Source: JANNSX01 sp963741525
Lineage (GTDB): Bacteria; Pseudomonadota; Alphaproteobacteria; Rhizobiales; Hyphomicrobiaceae
Reading direction: 5' to 3'
Length of the DNA stretch: 64,000 nucleotides
NCBI GenBank assembly: GCA_963741525.1
Contig: CAVUIW010000022.1
Location: 310,001-374,000, forward strand
The notes beneath the pieces are model-generated. The model worked only from the letters and a program-made list of their open reading frames with translations. It ran no database searches and was not told where the DNA came from. The position numbers and the translations under genes are program-made. Shown here one piece after another: positions 28,444 to 38,231 of the stretch. Numbering within the stretch: position 1 is the stretch's first letter; each line of letters begins with the position of its first letter.

Positions 28444-31400
28444 TCACGCCTTGTCCTTCGACCCAGCGCTGATGATCCGCGGTAGCGCGCCGGAGGCGTT
28501 GCTCGCGGCGGGCTCGCCGCCGAGCGCGGTATCCCGGAAGATGCTGCGGATGCGCTGCTCGAGTGCGGGATCGAGCGCCGGCAGAGCCTCGGCGATGGGC
28601 GAGGCTGGAGCAGGCTCGGGCGCAGGCCCAGGCCGCCGCTCGAATTCGGCGAGACCCGGCCCCGGTGCCGACGGTGGTGCGGTCCGCGGCGAACCCGGCG
28701 GCGGACCACTGTCCGGGCGCCGCTCGAAGCTGGCCAGCGCAGGCCGCCCGATCGCGGGCGGCGCTACCCCGGGTCCGGACTGCGGCCGGCCTGTCGGGGG
28801 CACCCGCCCATTTGCGGCGGCCGGTGGCGGTCCCGCGGCCCGCATCGTTGGCGGCCCGCCGGGTTGCGGGCGTTGTGGAGGTGGGGTGTTGGCGATGCTG
28901 CCATTCCCGCGTGGCGCCTCGGCCGGGCGCGCCGGCGACGGTTTCACCGGCTCGATCAGCTGGACCTCCTCGTCCTCGTCGTCCCTGCGTCCCATGACAT
29001 TGCCGATGACCCGGCCGAAGAAGCCGCCCCCGACGCCGCGCGTCTCATCCTTGCGGATGCCGCGCAGCACCTCGATGGCCTGTTTGTCGGTCAGCGGCTC
29101 GCTCAGCAGAAAGCCCTGGCCGAGCTCGCAGCCGACGGTGCGCAGGAATACGAGATCGTCCTCCGTCTCGACACCCTCGGCGATGATCTCGCGGCCGAGG
29201 ACATGCGCCAGGCTTACGATCGAGCGCACGACCAGCGAGGCGTCAGGGTTGGCCTTCACGTCCTGCAGGAAGGAACGGTCGATCTTGATGGTGTCGAAGT
29301 TGAAACGCGAGAGATAGGACAACGCCGAATAGCCGGTCCCGAAGTCGTCGATAGCGATGCTGGCACCGGCTTTGTGCAGCCACTCCAACAGTTCGGCCGC
29401 CTGCTCAGGATTTTCCATCACGAGCTGCTCGGTCACCTCCAGCTTGAGAGTGCCTCTGGGCACCGACTCGCGGCCGAGCAGATTCCGGAGCTCGCCGACG
29501 AAATCGGAATTGAACAACTCGCGAGTTCGAGATGTTGACGCTGACGAACAGCTGATTGTCGGGACGCGGCAGCTCCTTATGCCAGTGTGCGGCCTCCTTG
29601 ACCGCGCGGTCGAGCACATAGCGACCGAGATCGACTCCCAGCCCTGCCTCTTGGGCCACCGGCAGGAAATCCGCCGGCGTCAGCTCGCCCATCCGCGGAT
29701 GCTGCCAGCGCATGAGTGCCTCGAAGCCGACGAGTTCCTGATTGGCGAGGCGGAAAATCGGCTGATAGAGGATCGTGATCTGCTTACGCTCGATGGCGCG
29801 GCGCAGCTCGCTCTCGAGCACGACGCGCTGAGCGGCGGCCGGCCGCGCGCCGGGCTTGTAGATTTCGACGCGATCAGCGCCACTGCGCTTGGCGGTGTAC
29901 ATGGCCTGCTCGGCATGCCGCAGCAGGTCCTCCGGCACGAGTGCCGGCTCACCGGCAAAAGTCGTGTGCCCGATCGAACCGGTCAGCACGATGTCCTTGC
30001 CCTGGAACTTGATCGGCGCACGCAGCGAGCGGCGCACGCGCTCGGCCAGCATCGCGATCTCCTGCGCGGGCTTGTCGGTCGACACCAGCATGACGAATTG
30101 GTCGCTGCCCAGACGCGCCAGCGTATCCTGAGGCTCCAGATGCCGCTGCAGGCGGCGGGCCAGCGTCTTCAGGAGACTGTCGCCGGCGATGATGCCGTAG
30201 TCGTTGTTGACGTTCTTGAAGCGGTCGATGTCGATGAAGAGCACGGTCGGCTTCGGCCCGTTCGCCTGGCGGGCGCGGATCAGCGACATACCCAACCGGT
30301 CGATGAAGAGCTGGCGATTCGGCAATCCCGTCAGATAGTCGTGCACGGCGTCGTGGACCAGATTCTGATGGGCGCGCTTGGCGCTGGTGACGTCGCGGAT
30401 GAGGCCGATGCAGCGCAGTGTGCGCTGATCGACCTGTGGCACCGTCTGGCACTTCAGCTCGAACCAGCGATCGCTGCCGTCGCTCCGGCGCATGCGAAAG
30501 TCCGTGCTGATGCTGCCACCGTTGCGTTCCTGGATCGACTGCAGCATCAGCTTGAACCGTTCGCGATCGCTCGCATGCAGATGCGCGATCCAGTCGTCGG
30601 TTCGGCAAGACAGCTGACCGGCCTGCAGCCCCAGCACATCCTCGACGAGTGGAGAGGTCATGATCTCGTCGCGCCGTGAGTTCCACTCCCAGGTGGCGGC
30701 ACCGGCCGCATCGACGGCGAGCGCGCGCGCTTGCTGGTCGCCGATGGGACCGTGATAGGCGTGATCCGGCAGGCGGAAGGCGTACTGGGTCGCCGCGAAG
30801 CTCAGCATGACGAGGATCAGCACCAGCCCGCCGACGAGCGCGGCGACCGCGAGATCGTTGTTGAGCTTGCCGTAGATGGCAAGCGCTGCCCCCAGCAGCC
30901 AGACGAGGAACAGAATCCAGGCCGGGGCGAGACTGAGACCCCGATCGTTGAGGCGCAACGTCTGGAACAACACGAGCAGCGAGCCGACGGCGGCCAGGAT
31001 CACGAATGAGCCGCGCGCGAAGGTCGCCGCCAGCCTCGGATCGATGGCCGCTCCGAACACGAGGCCCACTTGCGCCAAAAGCCAGAGCCCGAAGAACGCC
31101 TTGAACCAGCCTGGCCAACTGCCGAGCCTGAGGAAAGTATAGAGGAAGGCTACGAGGCTCGCGACGATGGCCGCCTCCGCCGCCGCCCGGTAGAGCGCGT
31201 TGTCCTCGGCCGAGAGCTGGAACAGCTTGTGCCAGAATCCGAAGTCGATGCAGAGATAAGCGAGCACCGACCAGGCAACCATGGCCGTGACCGGGAAGAT
31301 CGCACGATGGTTGGCGGCATAGAGCCCCGTCATGAACAGCGCCAAGACAACCGTGATGCCGAGCATGATGCCGTTGAAGAGCGTGCGATCGCGCAACCGC

Positions 31401-31972
31401 TTCTCATAGACGTTGGACTTCCACAGATAGAGCTGCGGAATGCTGTCGGAGGCGAGCTCGACGACATAGGTGACGGTCTCGCCAGGCTCGAGCGTGATAC
31501 GAAAGAGGTCGACGGCGTCGTTGGGCACGCGCTCCGGCACGAAGCCGAGCGAGGGCGTGACCCGGGTCACCCGCGCCGCATCGAGATCGGGGAGGACGAG
31601 ACCGGAGCCGACGAGTGTGTAGCGCTCGGCCGTGAGCCAGCGCTCGATCGCCCGGTCGCTCGGATTGCGCAGCGCGAAGATGAGCCAGCCGGGATTGGTG
31701 CCGGAGGTCTGCGCGTTGACCTCCATGCGGCCGGCGACGTCGTTGGGACCCGCCGCCGTTTCCACCTGCAGGCGGTCGCCGCGGCCCTCATAGTAGTCGC
31801 CCTGGTTGGAGATATCGATCCGGTCCTGGTCGGGGCCGATAACGATGGGCTCCAGAGCCGACGCCGGCGTGATGACCCCACAGACGAGAGCGAAGAGCGC
31901 AACGAGCTGCACGACCGGAAGCGCAAGCCTCCAGCCCCAAACCCGCGCACGCCCTGACGGCCTCTCTCTCAT
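28444..31972 (-). CDS. 7TMR-DISM, PAS, degenerate GGDEF and EAL protein, one-base frameshift
   Basis: Corrected length about 1175 aa from ATG 31972. Order: signal peptide; periplasmic 7TMR-DISM extracellular domain; seven helices (about residues 185-400); PAS domain; GGDEF-like domain with DYLTGLPNR and FIDIDRFKNVN but active-site GSDQF (about residue 620) instead of GGDEF, so cyclase activity is doubtful; EAL domain with EALMRW (about 751), VTEQLV, DDFGTGYSAL, IKIDRSFL and GVET, which looks intact; and a Pro-rich tail of about 200 residues containing two similar FERRP repeats. The frame breaks near 29526, inside EAL; the corrected base order makes a GACTC site. Likely a membrane c-di-GMP phosphodiesterase. 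Confidence 0.9.
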
Positions 31973-32000
31973 GCCCTCCCATTCCCGCAGCGAACCGACT

Positions 32001-32585
32001 TCAGCGCTGCATATCCTCGGCCAGCGCCGCATAGAGGTAGTGGTCCTGCCAGACGCCATTGATTTGCAGATACCGGCGCGCCAGACCCTCGCGCTCGAAA
32101 CCACATTTTTCGAGCACGCGGATCGACGACTGGTTCGACGGCAGGCAGGCTGCCTCGATTCGATGCAGCCACAGGGTCCCGAACACGAAGGGCAGAACTG
32201 TGTCCACAGCCTCGGACATGTAGCCCCGGTTGTGGAAGGGCGCGCCCATCCAGTAGCCGAGCGTTACGGCAAGCGTAACGCCGCGACGGACATTCGAGAG
32301 CGAAACACCGCCGACCATGCGGTTGTCCTCCCGGCGGAACATGAACAGGGCATAGCCGGTCTCGTCCCGGAGATCGCGCTGATAGTGCCGGAGCCGCCGG
32401 CGGAAAGCGCTGCGCGTCAGCTCGTCGCGCGACCAGGCAGGTTCCCAGGGCACCAGGCGCTCGCGGCTGACGGCGCGCAACTCAGCCCAGGGGACATAGT
32501 CCGAGGCAACCGGTGTCCGCAAATAGAGCCGCCGGCTGTCGATGACCGGCCCGGCTTCCTGGCTGACGGATCTGAGAAACGCCAT
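32001..32585 (-). CDS. GNAT N-acetyltransferase, RimJ/RimL type
   Basis: 194 aa. Acetyl-CoA-binding fold with LRTPVASDYVPWAELR, GYWMGAPFHNRGYMSEAV (the CoA-binding loop) and EAACLPSNQSSIRVLEKCGF, a classic RimJ pattern. Probably acetylates the N-terminus of a ribosomal or other protein. It lies 10 nt behind the M16 peptidase gene at the end of the cox-thrC run and 28 nt before the EAL gene, so it is in the same transcription unit as at least the peptidase. Confidence 0.9.
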   Translation of the reverse strand: MAFLRSVSQEAGPVIDSRRLYLRTPVASDYVPWAELRAVSRERLVPWEPAWSRDELTRSAFRRRLRHYQRDLRDETGYALFMFRREDNRMVGGVSLSNVRRGVTLAVTLGYWMGAPFHNRGYMSEAVDTVLPFVFGTLWLHRIEAACLPSNQSSIRVLEKCGFEREGLARRYLQINGVWQDHYLYAALAEDMQR

Positions 32586-32595
32586 GCCCCCTCCC

Positions 32596-33879
32596 CTACA
32601 CCGCGACCCGCCGCGCGCGGCTCAGCAACTCCTCGACGCGCTCATGGCTAAGCCCGTGCGCCTTCGGCCCGACCTCGGCCCAGGTCGGCGTCGCGCCGGC
32701 GATCGTCTGGGCGGCGAGGGCGCGGACATCCTCGAGCTCGACGGCGTCGATCCGTTCAACCATCTCGCTCATGCCGATCGCGCGCCCGTAGGCAAGCATC
32801 TGCCGGCCGATCTGTTCGGCGCGCGCGCCCGAGCTTTCAAGCGCCATCAGCAGACCGGCGCGAAGCTGTGTCTTGACGCGCTTCAACTCCGCCTCCGTCG
32901 GGCCGTGCTCGGCCAGCGCCACCAGCTCCTTCACCATGACCTCCTGGAGCTTGCGCACATCCTTGGGGCCGGTCGAGGCATGGATGCCGAGGAGCCCGGC
33001 ATCGGCAAAGCCGCTCGTGAAGGCGTAGATGGAATAGCAAAGGCCGCGCTTCTCGCGCGCTTCCTGGAAGAGCCGCGAGGAGGCCCCGCCACCCAGAATG
33101 GCGGCGAGAATTTGGCTCGCGACGAAGCCCGGATCAAGGTAGGACGGGGCCTGAAAGCCGAGCACCACATGCGTCTGCTCGAACGGTCCATCATGCGTGC
33201 CGGTTCCCCCACGGTAGGCCGCCGCGGCGGGGTCCGGCCTTAGCCCCGGATTGAGCCTTCCAAATTGGGCCTCAGCGTGGCGGACGAGTTCCTCGTGATC
33301 GATGGAGCCGGCAGCCGCCACCACCATCCGGGCTGGCCGGTAGTGCGTCGAAAGATGGGTCCGGAGCGCCTGACTGCTGATCCCCCCGACGCTCTCCTCG
33401 GTGCCCAGGATCGGCCGTCCCAGCGGCTGATCGGGAAAGGCGGTCGCCTCGAAGAGATCGAAGACCAGATCTTCGGGCTGATCGCGCGAGGCGCGGATCT
33501 CCTGCACGATGACATCTTTCTCGAGCGCGAGGTCCGCTTCGGAGAAGTTCGGGTTGAGGATGATGTCGCCGAGCACGTCCATGGCGAGACCGGCATCGCC
33601 CTTGAGCATGCGGGCGTAGTAGGCCGTCACCTCGACGCCGGTCGCCGCATTGGTCTCGCCACCCACCGCCTCGATCTCCTCGGCGATCGCCTGAGCGCTA
33701 CGGCGGGCCGTGCCCTTGAAGGCCATATGCTCGAGGAGATGGGAGATGCCGTGTTCCCCGACCCGCTCGTGGCGCGAGCCCGATGCGACGTAGATGCCGA
33801 GTGAGAAAGTCTCCAGATGCGGCATCGGATCGGACATGACCGTCAATCCGTTGGCGAGCTTGGACACCTCGATGCTCAT
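32596..33879 (-). CDS. M16 family zinc peptidase (mitochondrial-processing-peptidase-like)
   Basis: 427 aa. The inverted zinc motif HLLEH (47-51) with a distal Glu in the following helix region identifies an active M16B peptidase; HMAFKGTARRSAQAIAEEIE and GGGASSRLFQEAREKRGLCYSI are typical. Alphaproteobacterial members of this kind are the closest relatives of the mitochondrial processing peptidase beta subunit. No signal peptide, so cytoplasmic. It overlaps thrC by 4 nt, the order I recall in many Hyphomicrobiales. Confidence 0.93.
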   Translation of the reverse strand: MSIEVSKLANGLTVMSDPMPHLETFSLGIYVASGSRHERVGEHGISHLLEHMAFKGTARRSAQAIAEEIEAVGGETNAATGVEVTAYYARMLKGDAGLAMDVLGDIILNPNFSEADLALEKDVIVQEIRASRDQPEDLVFDLFEATAFPDQPLGRPILGTEESVGGISSQALRTHLSTHYRPARMVVAAAGSIDHEELVRHAEAQFGRLNPGLRPDPAAAAYRGGTGTHDGPFEQTHVVLGFQAPSYLDPGFVASQILAAILGGGASSRLFQEAREKRGLCYSIYAFTSGFADAGLLGIHASTGPKDVRKLQEVMVKELVALAEHGPTEAELKRVKTQLRAGLLMALESSGARAEQIGRQMLAYGRAIGMSEMVERIDAVELEDVRALAAQTIAGATPTWAEVGPKAHGLSHERVEELLSRARRVAV

Positions 33880-35285
33880 GAGGTGCTCCTGGCGGCGCGC
33901 GAGCGCGAGGTGACGAAATCGGCGATGGCGTGGACATCGTTCGGGAGCACGGCGAAACGTTCCTCCGCCGTCATGACACGGCGCAGGCTCTCGGGCGTTT
34001 CGGGCGCATGGCCGGTCGCCTTGCGGACTGCATCGGGAAACTTCGCCGGGTGGGCGGTGGCGAGTGCTACGACCGGAGTCCGGGGATCGAGTTTCAACGC
34101 CTCGGCGACGCCTATGCCGACGGCGGTGTGGGGATCGACGACGACGCCGGTTTCGCTCTTCACGCGCGCCATCACCTCGGTTGTGCCCGCTTCGTGGAGG
34201 CGACCGGCGGCAAACTCGCGGCGGAAGGCGGCGAGTTCAGCCTCGGGCAACGTGAAGGCTCCTGACTGCCTCAGCCCCTCCATCTGTCCGACCACGCGAG
34301 AAGCGTTGCGGCCCGAAAGCTCGAACAGCAGCCGCTCGAAATTGCTCGACACCTGGATGTCCATGCTGGGGCTCTGCGTTGCCACCATCGACTTCGGCTC
34401 GTAGCGGCCGGTAGCATGGGTCCGCGCGAGAATGTCGTTGGTGTTGGTGGCGACGATCAGCTGCTCGACCGGCAACCCCATGCGCTTCGCCACATAACCG
34501 GCGAAGACGTCACCGAAATTTCCGGTGGGCACGGCAAAGCTCACGGCGCGGCGCGGCGCGCCCATCGCCACAGCGGCTGTGACGTAATAAACGGCTTGCG
34601 CAACGATCCGGCCCCAGTTGATGGAATTGACGCCGGAGAGGTTGAGGCTGTCATTCAGCGCATGATCATTGAACAGCGCCTTGACGATCGCCTGGCAATC
34701 GTCGAACGAGCCTTTGAGCGCGATGTTGTGGACGCTGGCGTCGAGCACGGTCGTCATCTGCCGGCGCTGCACCTCGCTGGTCCGCCCCTCTGGGTGCAGG
34801 ATAAAAATGTCGGCACTGACGAGGCCCTTGAAGGCCTCGATGGCGGCGCTCCCGGTATCGCCCGAGGTTGCGCCGACGATGGTGATGCGCCTGCCGCTTC
34901 GCTTCAGCGAGCGCTGCATCAGGCGCGACAGCACTTGCATGGCGACGTCCTTGAAGGCGAAGGTCGGCCCATGGAACAGCTCGAGCGCGAAGAGATTGGG
35001 TTTGAGCTGGACGAGTGGCGCGACCGCCGCGTGCCGGAAAGTTGCATAAGCGTCGTGCGTGATCTCCGAAAGCTCGTCCCGGCCGATCCAATCCGCCATG
35101 AACGGATGCAGCACATGGGCTGCGACCTCCGCATAGGGCCGACCGGCGAAGGCGGCGATCCCGGCGTGATCCAGCCGGGGCCAGTGCGCCGGCACGTAGA
35201 GCCCGCCATCGCGCGCCAAACCGGCCAGAAGCACGCCCTCGAAGCCGAGCGCCGGCGCGCTGCCGCGTGTGCTGACATACTGCAA
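33876..35285 (-). CDS. thrC: Threonine synthase
   Basis: 469 aa PLP enzyme converting O-phosphohomoserine to threonine. It begins MQYVSTRGSAPALGFEGVLL as in the long (class I) form; the PLP lysine is K112 in PTFAFKDVAMQ; TIVGATSGDTGSAAIEAF binds the cofactor phosphate. Located downstream of SURF1 and coupled to the M16 gene, so probably expressed as an extension of the oxidase operon. Confidence 0.96.
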   Translation of the reverse strand: MQYVSTRGSAPALGFEGVLLAGLARDGGLYVPAHWPRLDHAGIAAFAGRPYAEVAAHVLHPFMADWIGRDELSEITHDAYATFRHAAVAPLVQLKPNLFALELFHGPTFAFKDVAMQVLSRLMQRSLKRSGRRITIVGATSGDTGSAAIEAFKGLVSADIFILHPEGRTSEVQRRQMTTVLDASVHNIALKGSFDDCQAIVKALFNDHALNDSLNLSGVNSINWGRIVAQAVYYVTAAVAMGAPRRAVSFAVPTGNFGDVFAGYVAKRMGLPVEQLIVATNTNDILARTHATGRYEPKSMVATQSPSMDIQVSSNFERLLFELSGRNASRVVGQMEGLRQSGAFTLPEAELAAFRREFAAGRLHEAGTTEVMARVKSETGVVVDPHTAVGIGVAEALKLDPRTPVVALATAHPAKFPDAVRKATGHAPETPESLRRVMTAEERFAVLPNDVHAIADFVTSRSRAARSTS

Positions 35286-35364
35286 GGTGGTCGCCTCTGG
35301 GACAGGGTCGGAAGAGCGTCACCGTAGTGGCCCCGTCGAGGCCCGGCAAGCACCGCCCGGCCCC

Positions 35365-36123
35365 TCATCCACCCCGGCGCCGGGACGCCAGGAAAAACCC
35401 GGTTACGACAGCGAGCGTGGCGGCAAGGCCGTACCAGGTGAGGGCGTATTCGAGGTGGCGATTGGGGAGGGTGAGGCGGGTGGTGCCGCCCCGGGGATAG
35501 GCATCGGGATTGGCGGCATCGCGCTCGATGTCGAGGAAGAACGGCACCATCAGTTTGGGCGAAACCACATCCGGGATGTGAGCGACCGAGGCCATGCCGG
35601 AGAGGCTGCGGAAGAGCCAGGGGCCGTTGCGGCCCTCGGGCGGGGGTTCACCATCGAACAGGCCAGCTTCCTCGCTCGCCCGGACGAGGCCAGTAATCGC
35701 GACGTTGCCGCTAGGCCTCGGCAGGGTCGCATCAGCCGCCTTGGGCAACATCGCCTCCGGGATGTAGCCGCGATTGACCAAGAGCGTCCGCCCAGTCTGG
35801 GACCGTAAGGGCGCATAGACCTGATAGCCAGGCCCGCCCGGCCCTGTCGTGAAATAGTAATTGTCGCGACCCTCGATGTAGCGGCCCGCCACACCAACGC
35901 GCAGGTACTCGATGTCCTCGCCGGCTGCCCAGCGCCGCTCTGCCTCCGCGAGATCGACGGGCGTTTGCGTTGTGCGCGCCGTGATCTGCTCGATGAGCCC
36001 TTCTTTCCAGGCGCGCCGCTGCATTTGCCAGGTGCCGAGACCGATGAGCAAAGCCAGGCCCAAGGCGGTCGCAACAAGCACCGGCCAAACGCGCTGTGCG
36101 CGAGCATCGGGAGTGCCGTTCAT
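35365..36123 (-). CDS. SURF1 family cytochrome oxidase assembly protein
   Basis: 252 aa from ATG 36123 (MNGTPDARAQRVWPVL), overlapping the DUF983 stop. Two terminal helices flank a periplasmic domain: LGLALLIGLGTWQMQRRAWK at the N-terminus, YTIY-like loop motifs GYQVYAPLRSQTGRTLLVNRG in the middle, and NRHLEYALTWYGLAATLAV at the end. SURF1 helps insert heme a into subunit I. Position inside the cox operon agrees. Confidence 0.93.
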   Translation of the reverse strand: MNGTPDARAQRVWPVLVATALGLALLIGLGTWQMQRRAWKEGLIEQITARTTQTPVDLAEAERRWAAGEDIEYLRVGVAGRYIEGRDNYYFTTGPGGPGYQVYAPLRSQTGRTLLVNRGYIPEAMLPKAADATLPRPSGNVAITGLVRASEEAGLFDGEPPPEGRNGPWLFRSLSGMASVAHIPDVVSPKLMVPFFLDIERDAANPDAYPRGGTTRLTLPNRHLEYALTWYGLAATLAVVTGFFLASRRRGG

Positions 36124-36497
36124 GACGACAACCGGCCCTCCCGCGCGCCTCTCGCATACTGCTGCGCGATCATTAGGCCCTTGAGTGGTCTGAGGCAGCC
36201 CAATGCCAAGCCGAGCGTCAGCGGAATCCAAATCGCCATATGCACCCACATCGGCGGCCGGTAGAGGATCTCGACCGCGAGCGCGCCGCCCACGACGATG
36301 AAGCCGACGAGCATCATGATGAAGATGGCCGGGCCGTCGCCTGAATCGGCGAAGGCGAAATCGAGGTCACAGATTTCACAGCGCGGACGGACCTCGAGGT
36401 AGCCTTTGAAAAGCCGCCCCTGCCCGCAGCGCGGGCACCTTCCAGCGAGTCCGGCCGCGACAGGAGCGGCGGGTGGTCCGCTGTAGCCGCTGTTCAT
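36120..36497 (-). CDS. DUF983 membrane protein
   Basis: 125 aa from ATG 36497. Two zinc-ribbon-like CxxC pairs (GRCPRCGQGRLF and PRCEICDLDF) precede two helices. DUF983 genes sit between coxC and SURF1 in many alphaproteobacteria, suggesting a role in oxidase assembly. Same layout here; overlaps SURF1 by 4 nt. Confidence 0.9.
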   Translation of the reverse strand: MNSGYSGPPAAPVAAGLAGRCPRCGQGRLFKGYLEVRPRCEICDLDFAFADSGDGPAIFIMMLVGFIVVGGALAVEILYRPPMWVHMAIWIPLTLGLALGCLRPLKGLMIAQQYARGAREGRLSS

Positions 36498-36584
36498 GGC
36501 CTCTCCTTCTCCGGCGTCGCAAAAGAAAACGGCGGCGATCACTCGACCGCCGCCGTCATCACTACACTTTTTCCGGCGTCAACG

Positions 36585-37469
36585 TCAGTGCGCGCCGGCG
36601 CCCGAACCCGCGCCCCAGACATAGATGCAGGCGAACAGGAACAGCCAGACCACGTCGACGAAGTGCCAATACCAGGCGGCGGCCTCGAAGCCGAAATGCT
36701 GCTTCGGCGTGAAGTGACCGGCGAGCGCCCGGAACAGGCAGACCAGCAGGAACAGCGTACCGATCAGGACGTGCGCGCCGTGAAAGCCGGTCGCCATGAA
36801 AAAGGTCGCACCGTAGATGTGACCCGCATAGTTGAAGCCGGCCTCGGCATACTCGATCGCCTGCAAGGTCGTGAAGGAGATGCCGAGGATCACCGTCAGC
36901 ACGAGGCCCCAGATGAGGCCCGAGCGGTTGTTCTCCAGCAGCGCGTGGTGCGCCCAGGTCACGGTCGCGCCCGACGTCAGCAGGATCAGCGTGTTGACGA
37001 GCGGCAGGCCCCAGGGATCGAAAGTGTGCTTGAAGTTCTCGGACGCTACAGGCGGCCAGACGCCGCCGGTCAGCGCCGTCCGGTCGACCAGATCGGCTTG
37101 GCCCGCGTAGAACGCCGCGTCGAAGTAGCCCCAGAACCAGGCGACGAAGAACATCACCTCGGAGGCGATGAACAGCAGCATGCCGTAGCGCAGGTGCAGC
37201 TGCACGACCGGCGTGTGATCGCCCTTGTGTGCCTCTTTGATGACGTCCCGCCACCAGAAGAACATCGTAAAGAGCACGCCAATGACGCCGGCATAAAAGA
37301 GGTAGGGCCCGGATAGCACGACATTGCCGATGGCGACGCCGCCCGCCGCCGTCTTCATCCAGGCAACGGCGCCGACCGCCAGCGCGAAGGCGGACAACGA
37401 GCCGACGATCGGCCAGGGGCTCGGATCGACGAGGTGGTAGTCGTGATGCTTGGCGTGGGCGTCAGCCAT
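36585..37469 (-). CDS. coxC: Cytochrome c oxidase subunit III
   Basis: 294 aa, seven helices. Characteristic stretches are FFWWRDVIKEAHKGDHT, FIASEVMFFVAWFWGYFD, HALLENNRSG and ATGFHGAHVLIGTLFL, ending with WYWHFVDVVWLFLFA. Third core subunit of the aa3-type terminal oxidase in the inner membrane. Follows ctaG by 20 nt. Confidence 0.97.
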   Translation of the reverse strand: MADAHAKHHDYHLVDPSPWPIVGSLSAFALAVGAVAWMKTAAGGVAIGNVVLSGPYLFYAGVIGVLFTMFFWWRDVIKEAHKGDHTPVVQLHLRYGMLLFIASEVMFFVAWFWGYFDAAFYAGQADLVDRTALTGGVWPPVASENFKHTFDPWGLPLVNTLILLTSGATVTWAHHALLENNRSGLIWGLVLTVILGISFTTLQAIEYAEAGFNYAGHIYGATFFMATGFHGAHVLIGTLFLLVCLFRALAGHFTPKQHFGFEAAAWYWHFVDVVWLFLFACIYVWGAGSGAGAH

Positions 37470-37488
37470 GTCGGTTCAGTCCCCTGTC

Positions 37489-38064
37489 TTATGAGCCCTG
37501 CCCGGGCGCGGGTGCTCCGGCCGGGTGGAAAGTGTAGGAAAGCGTGATCTCTTGGATGTCCTTGGCGCCTGGCTCGTCGAGGATCGCCGGGTCGACGAAG
37601 AAACTCACCGGCATCTCGACCGTCTCGCCGGCTTTCAATGTCTGCTCGGTGAAGCAAAAGCACGCGATCTTGTTGAAGTAGGCGCCGGCGATTTCGGGCG
37701 TGACGTTGAAGGTCGCGGTGCCCGTCACGGGTTTGGCGTCCGGGTTGAACGCCTTGAAGAAAGCGAGCTTGTTCTCGCCAAGCTTGACCGAAACGCTGGT
37801 CAGCTCCGGCTTGAAGCTCCACCCGAGGCCGTTGGCGACGTTGGCGTCGAAACGAACGACGATGGTACGCTCGGACGTCGTGGCAGGCGCTGAATCCGCG
37901 CGCTGGGTCGTACCGCCGAATCCAGTCACCTGGCAGACCAGCCGGTAGATCGGGACCGCGGCATAGGCGGCGCCCAGCATGCCGATGGCGACGAGGCATA
38001 GCGTCAGCGCCAGCCGGCGATGCCGCTTTCCGAGTTCCGTGCCAATGCCGCCTTCCGTCTCCAT
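37489..38064 (-). CDS. ctaG: Cytochrome c oxidase copper chaperone CtaG (Cox11)
   Basis: 191 aa. One N-terminal helix (LALTLCLVAIGMLGAAYAAVP), then a periplasmic beta domain with the copper-binding CFCF motif (NKIACFCFTEQTL) and PVSFFVDPAI. Delivers copper to the CuB site of subunit I. The start could also be ATG 38073, three codons upstream; 38064 is given. Confidence 0.95.
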   Translation of the reverse strand: METEGGIGTELGKRHRRLALTLCLVAIGMLGAAYAAVPIYRLVCQVTGFGGTTQRADSAPATTSERTIVVRFDANVANGLGWSFKPELTSVSVKLGENKLAFFKAFNPDAKPVTGTATFNVTPEIAGAYFNKIACFCFTEQTLKAGETVEMPVSFFVDPAILDEPGAKDIQEITLSYTFHPAGAPAPGQGS

Positions 38065-38083
38065 CCGCCTCATTCCACCCGGC

Positions 38084-38227
38084 CTACATCGGCCGATTGA
38101 ACACATTGCCGCCGAGCTTGACGATCGTCAGCACGTAGAACAGCACCGCGAGTCCGACGAGACCTAGCGCGATCGCCCAAGACCGGCGCCGCTTCTGCCG
38201 CTTCGCTTCTTCGCTCTCGTCCGCCAT
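38084..38227 (-). CDS. Small CoxF-like membrane protein
   Basis: 47 aa: a charged N-terminus (MADESEEAKRQKRRRSW), one helix (ALGLVGLAVLFYVLTIVKLG) and a short polar end NVFNRPM. Too short for most gene callers, but the ATG, the position 4 nt after ctaB and 11-20 nt before ctaG, and the composition fit the small protein usually found between ctaB and ctaG in alphaproteobacteria. Probably an oxidase assembly factor. Confidence 0.85.
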   Translation of the reverse strand: MADESEEAKRQKRRRSWAIALGLVGLAVLFYVLTIVKLGGNVFNRPM

Positions 38228-38231
38228 CCCG

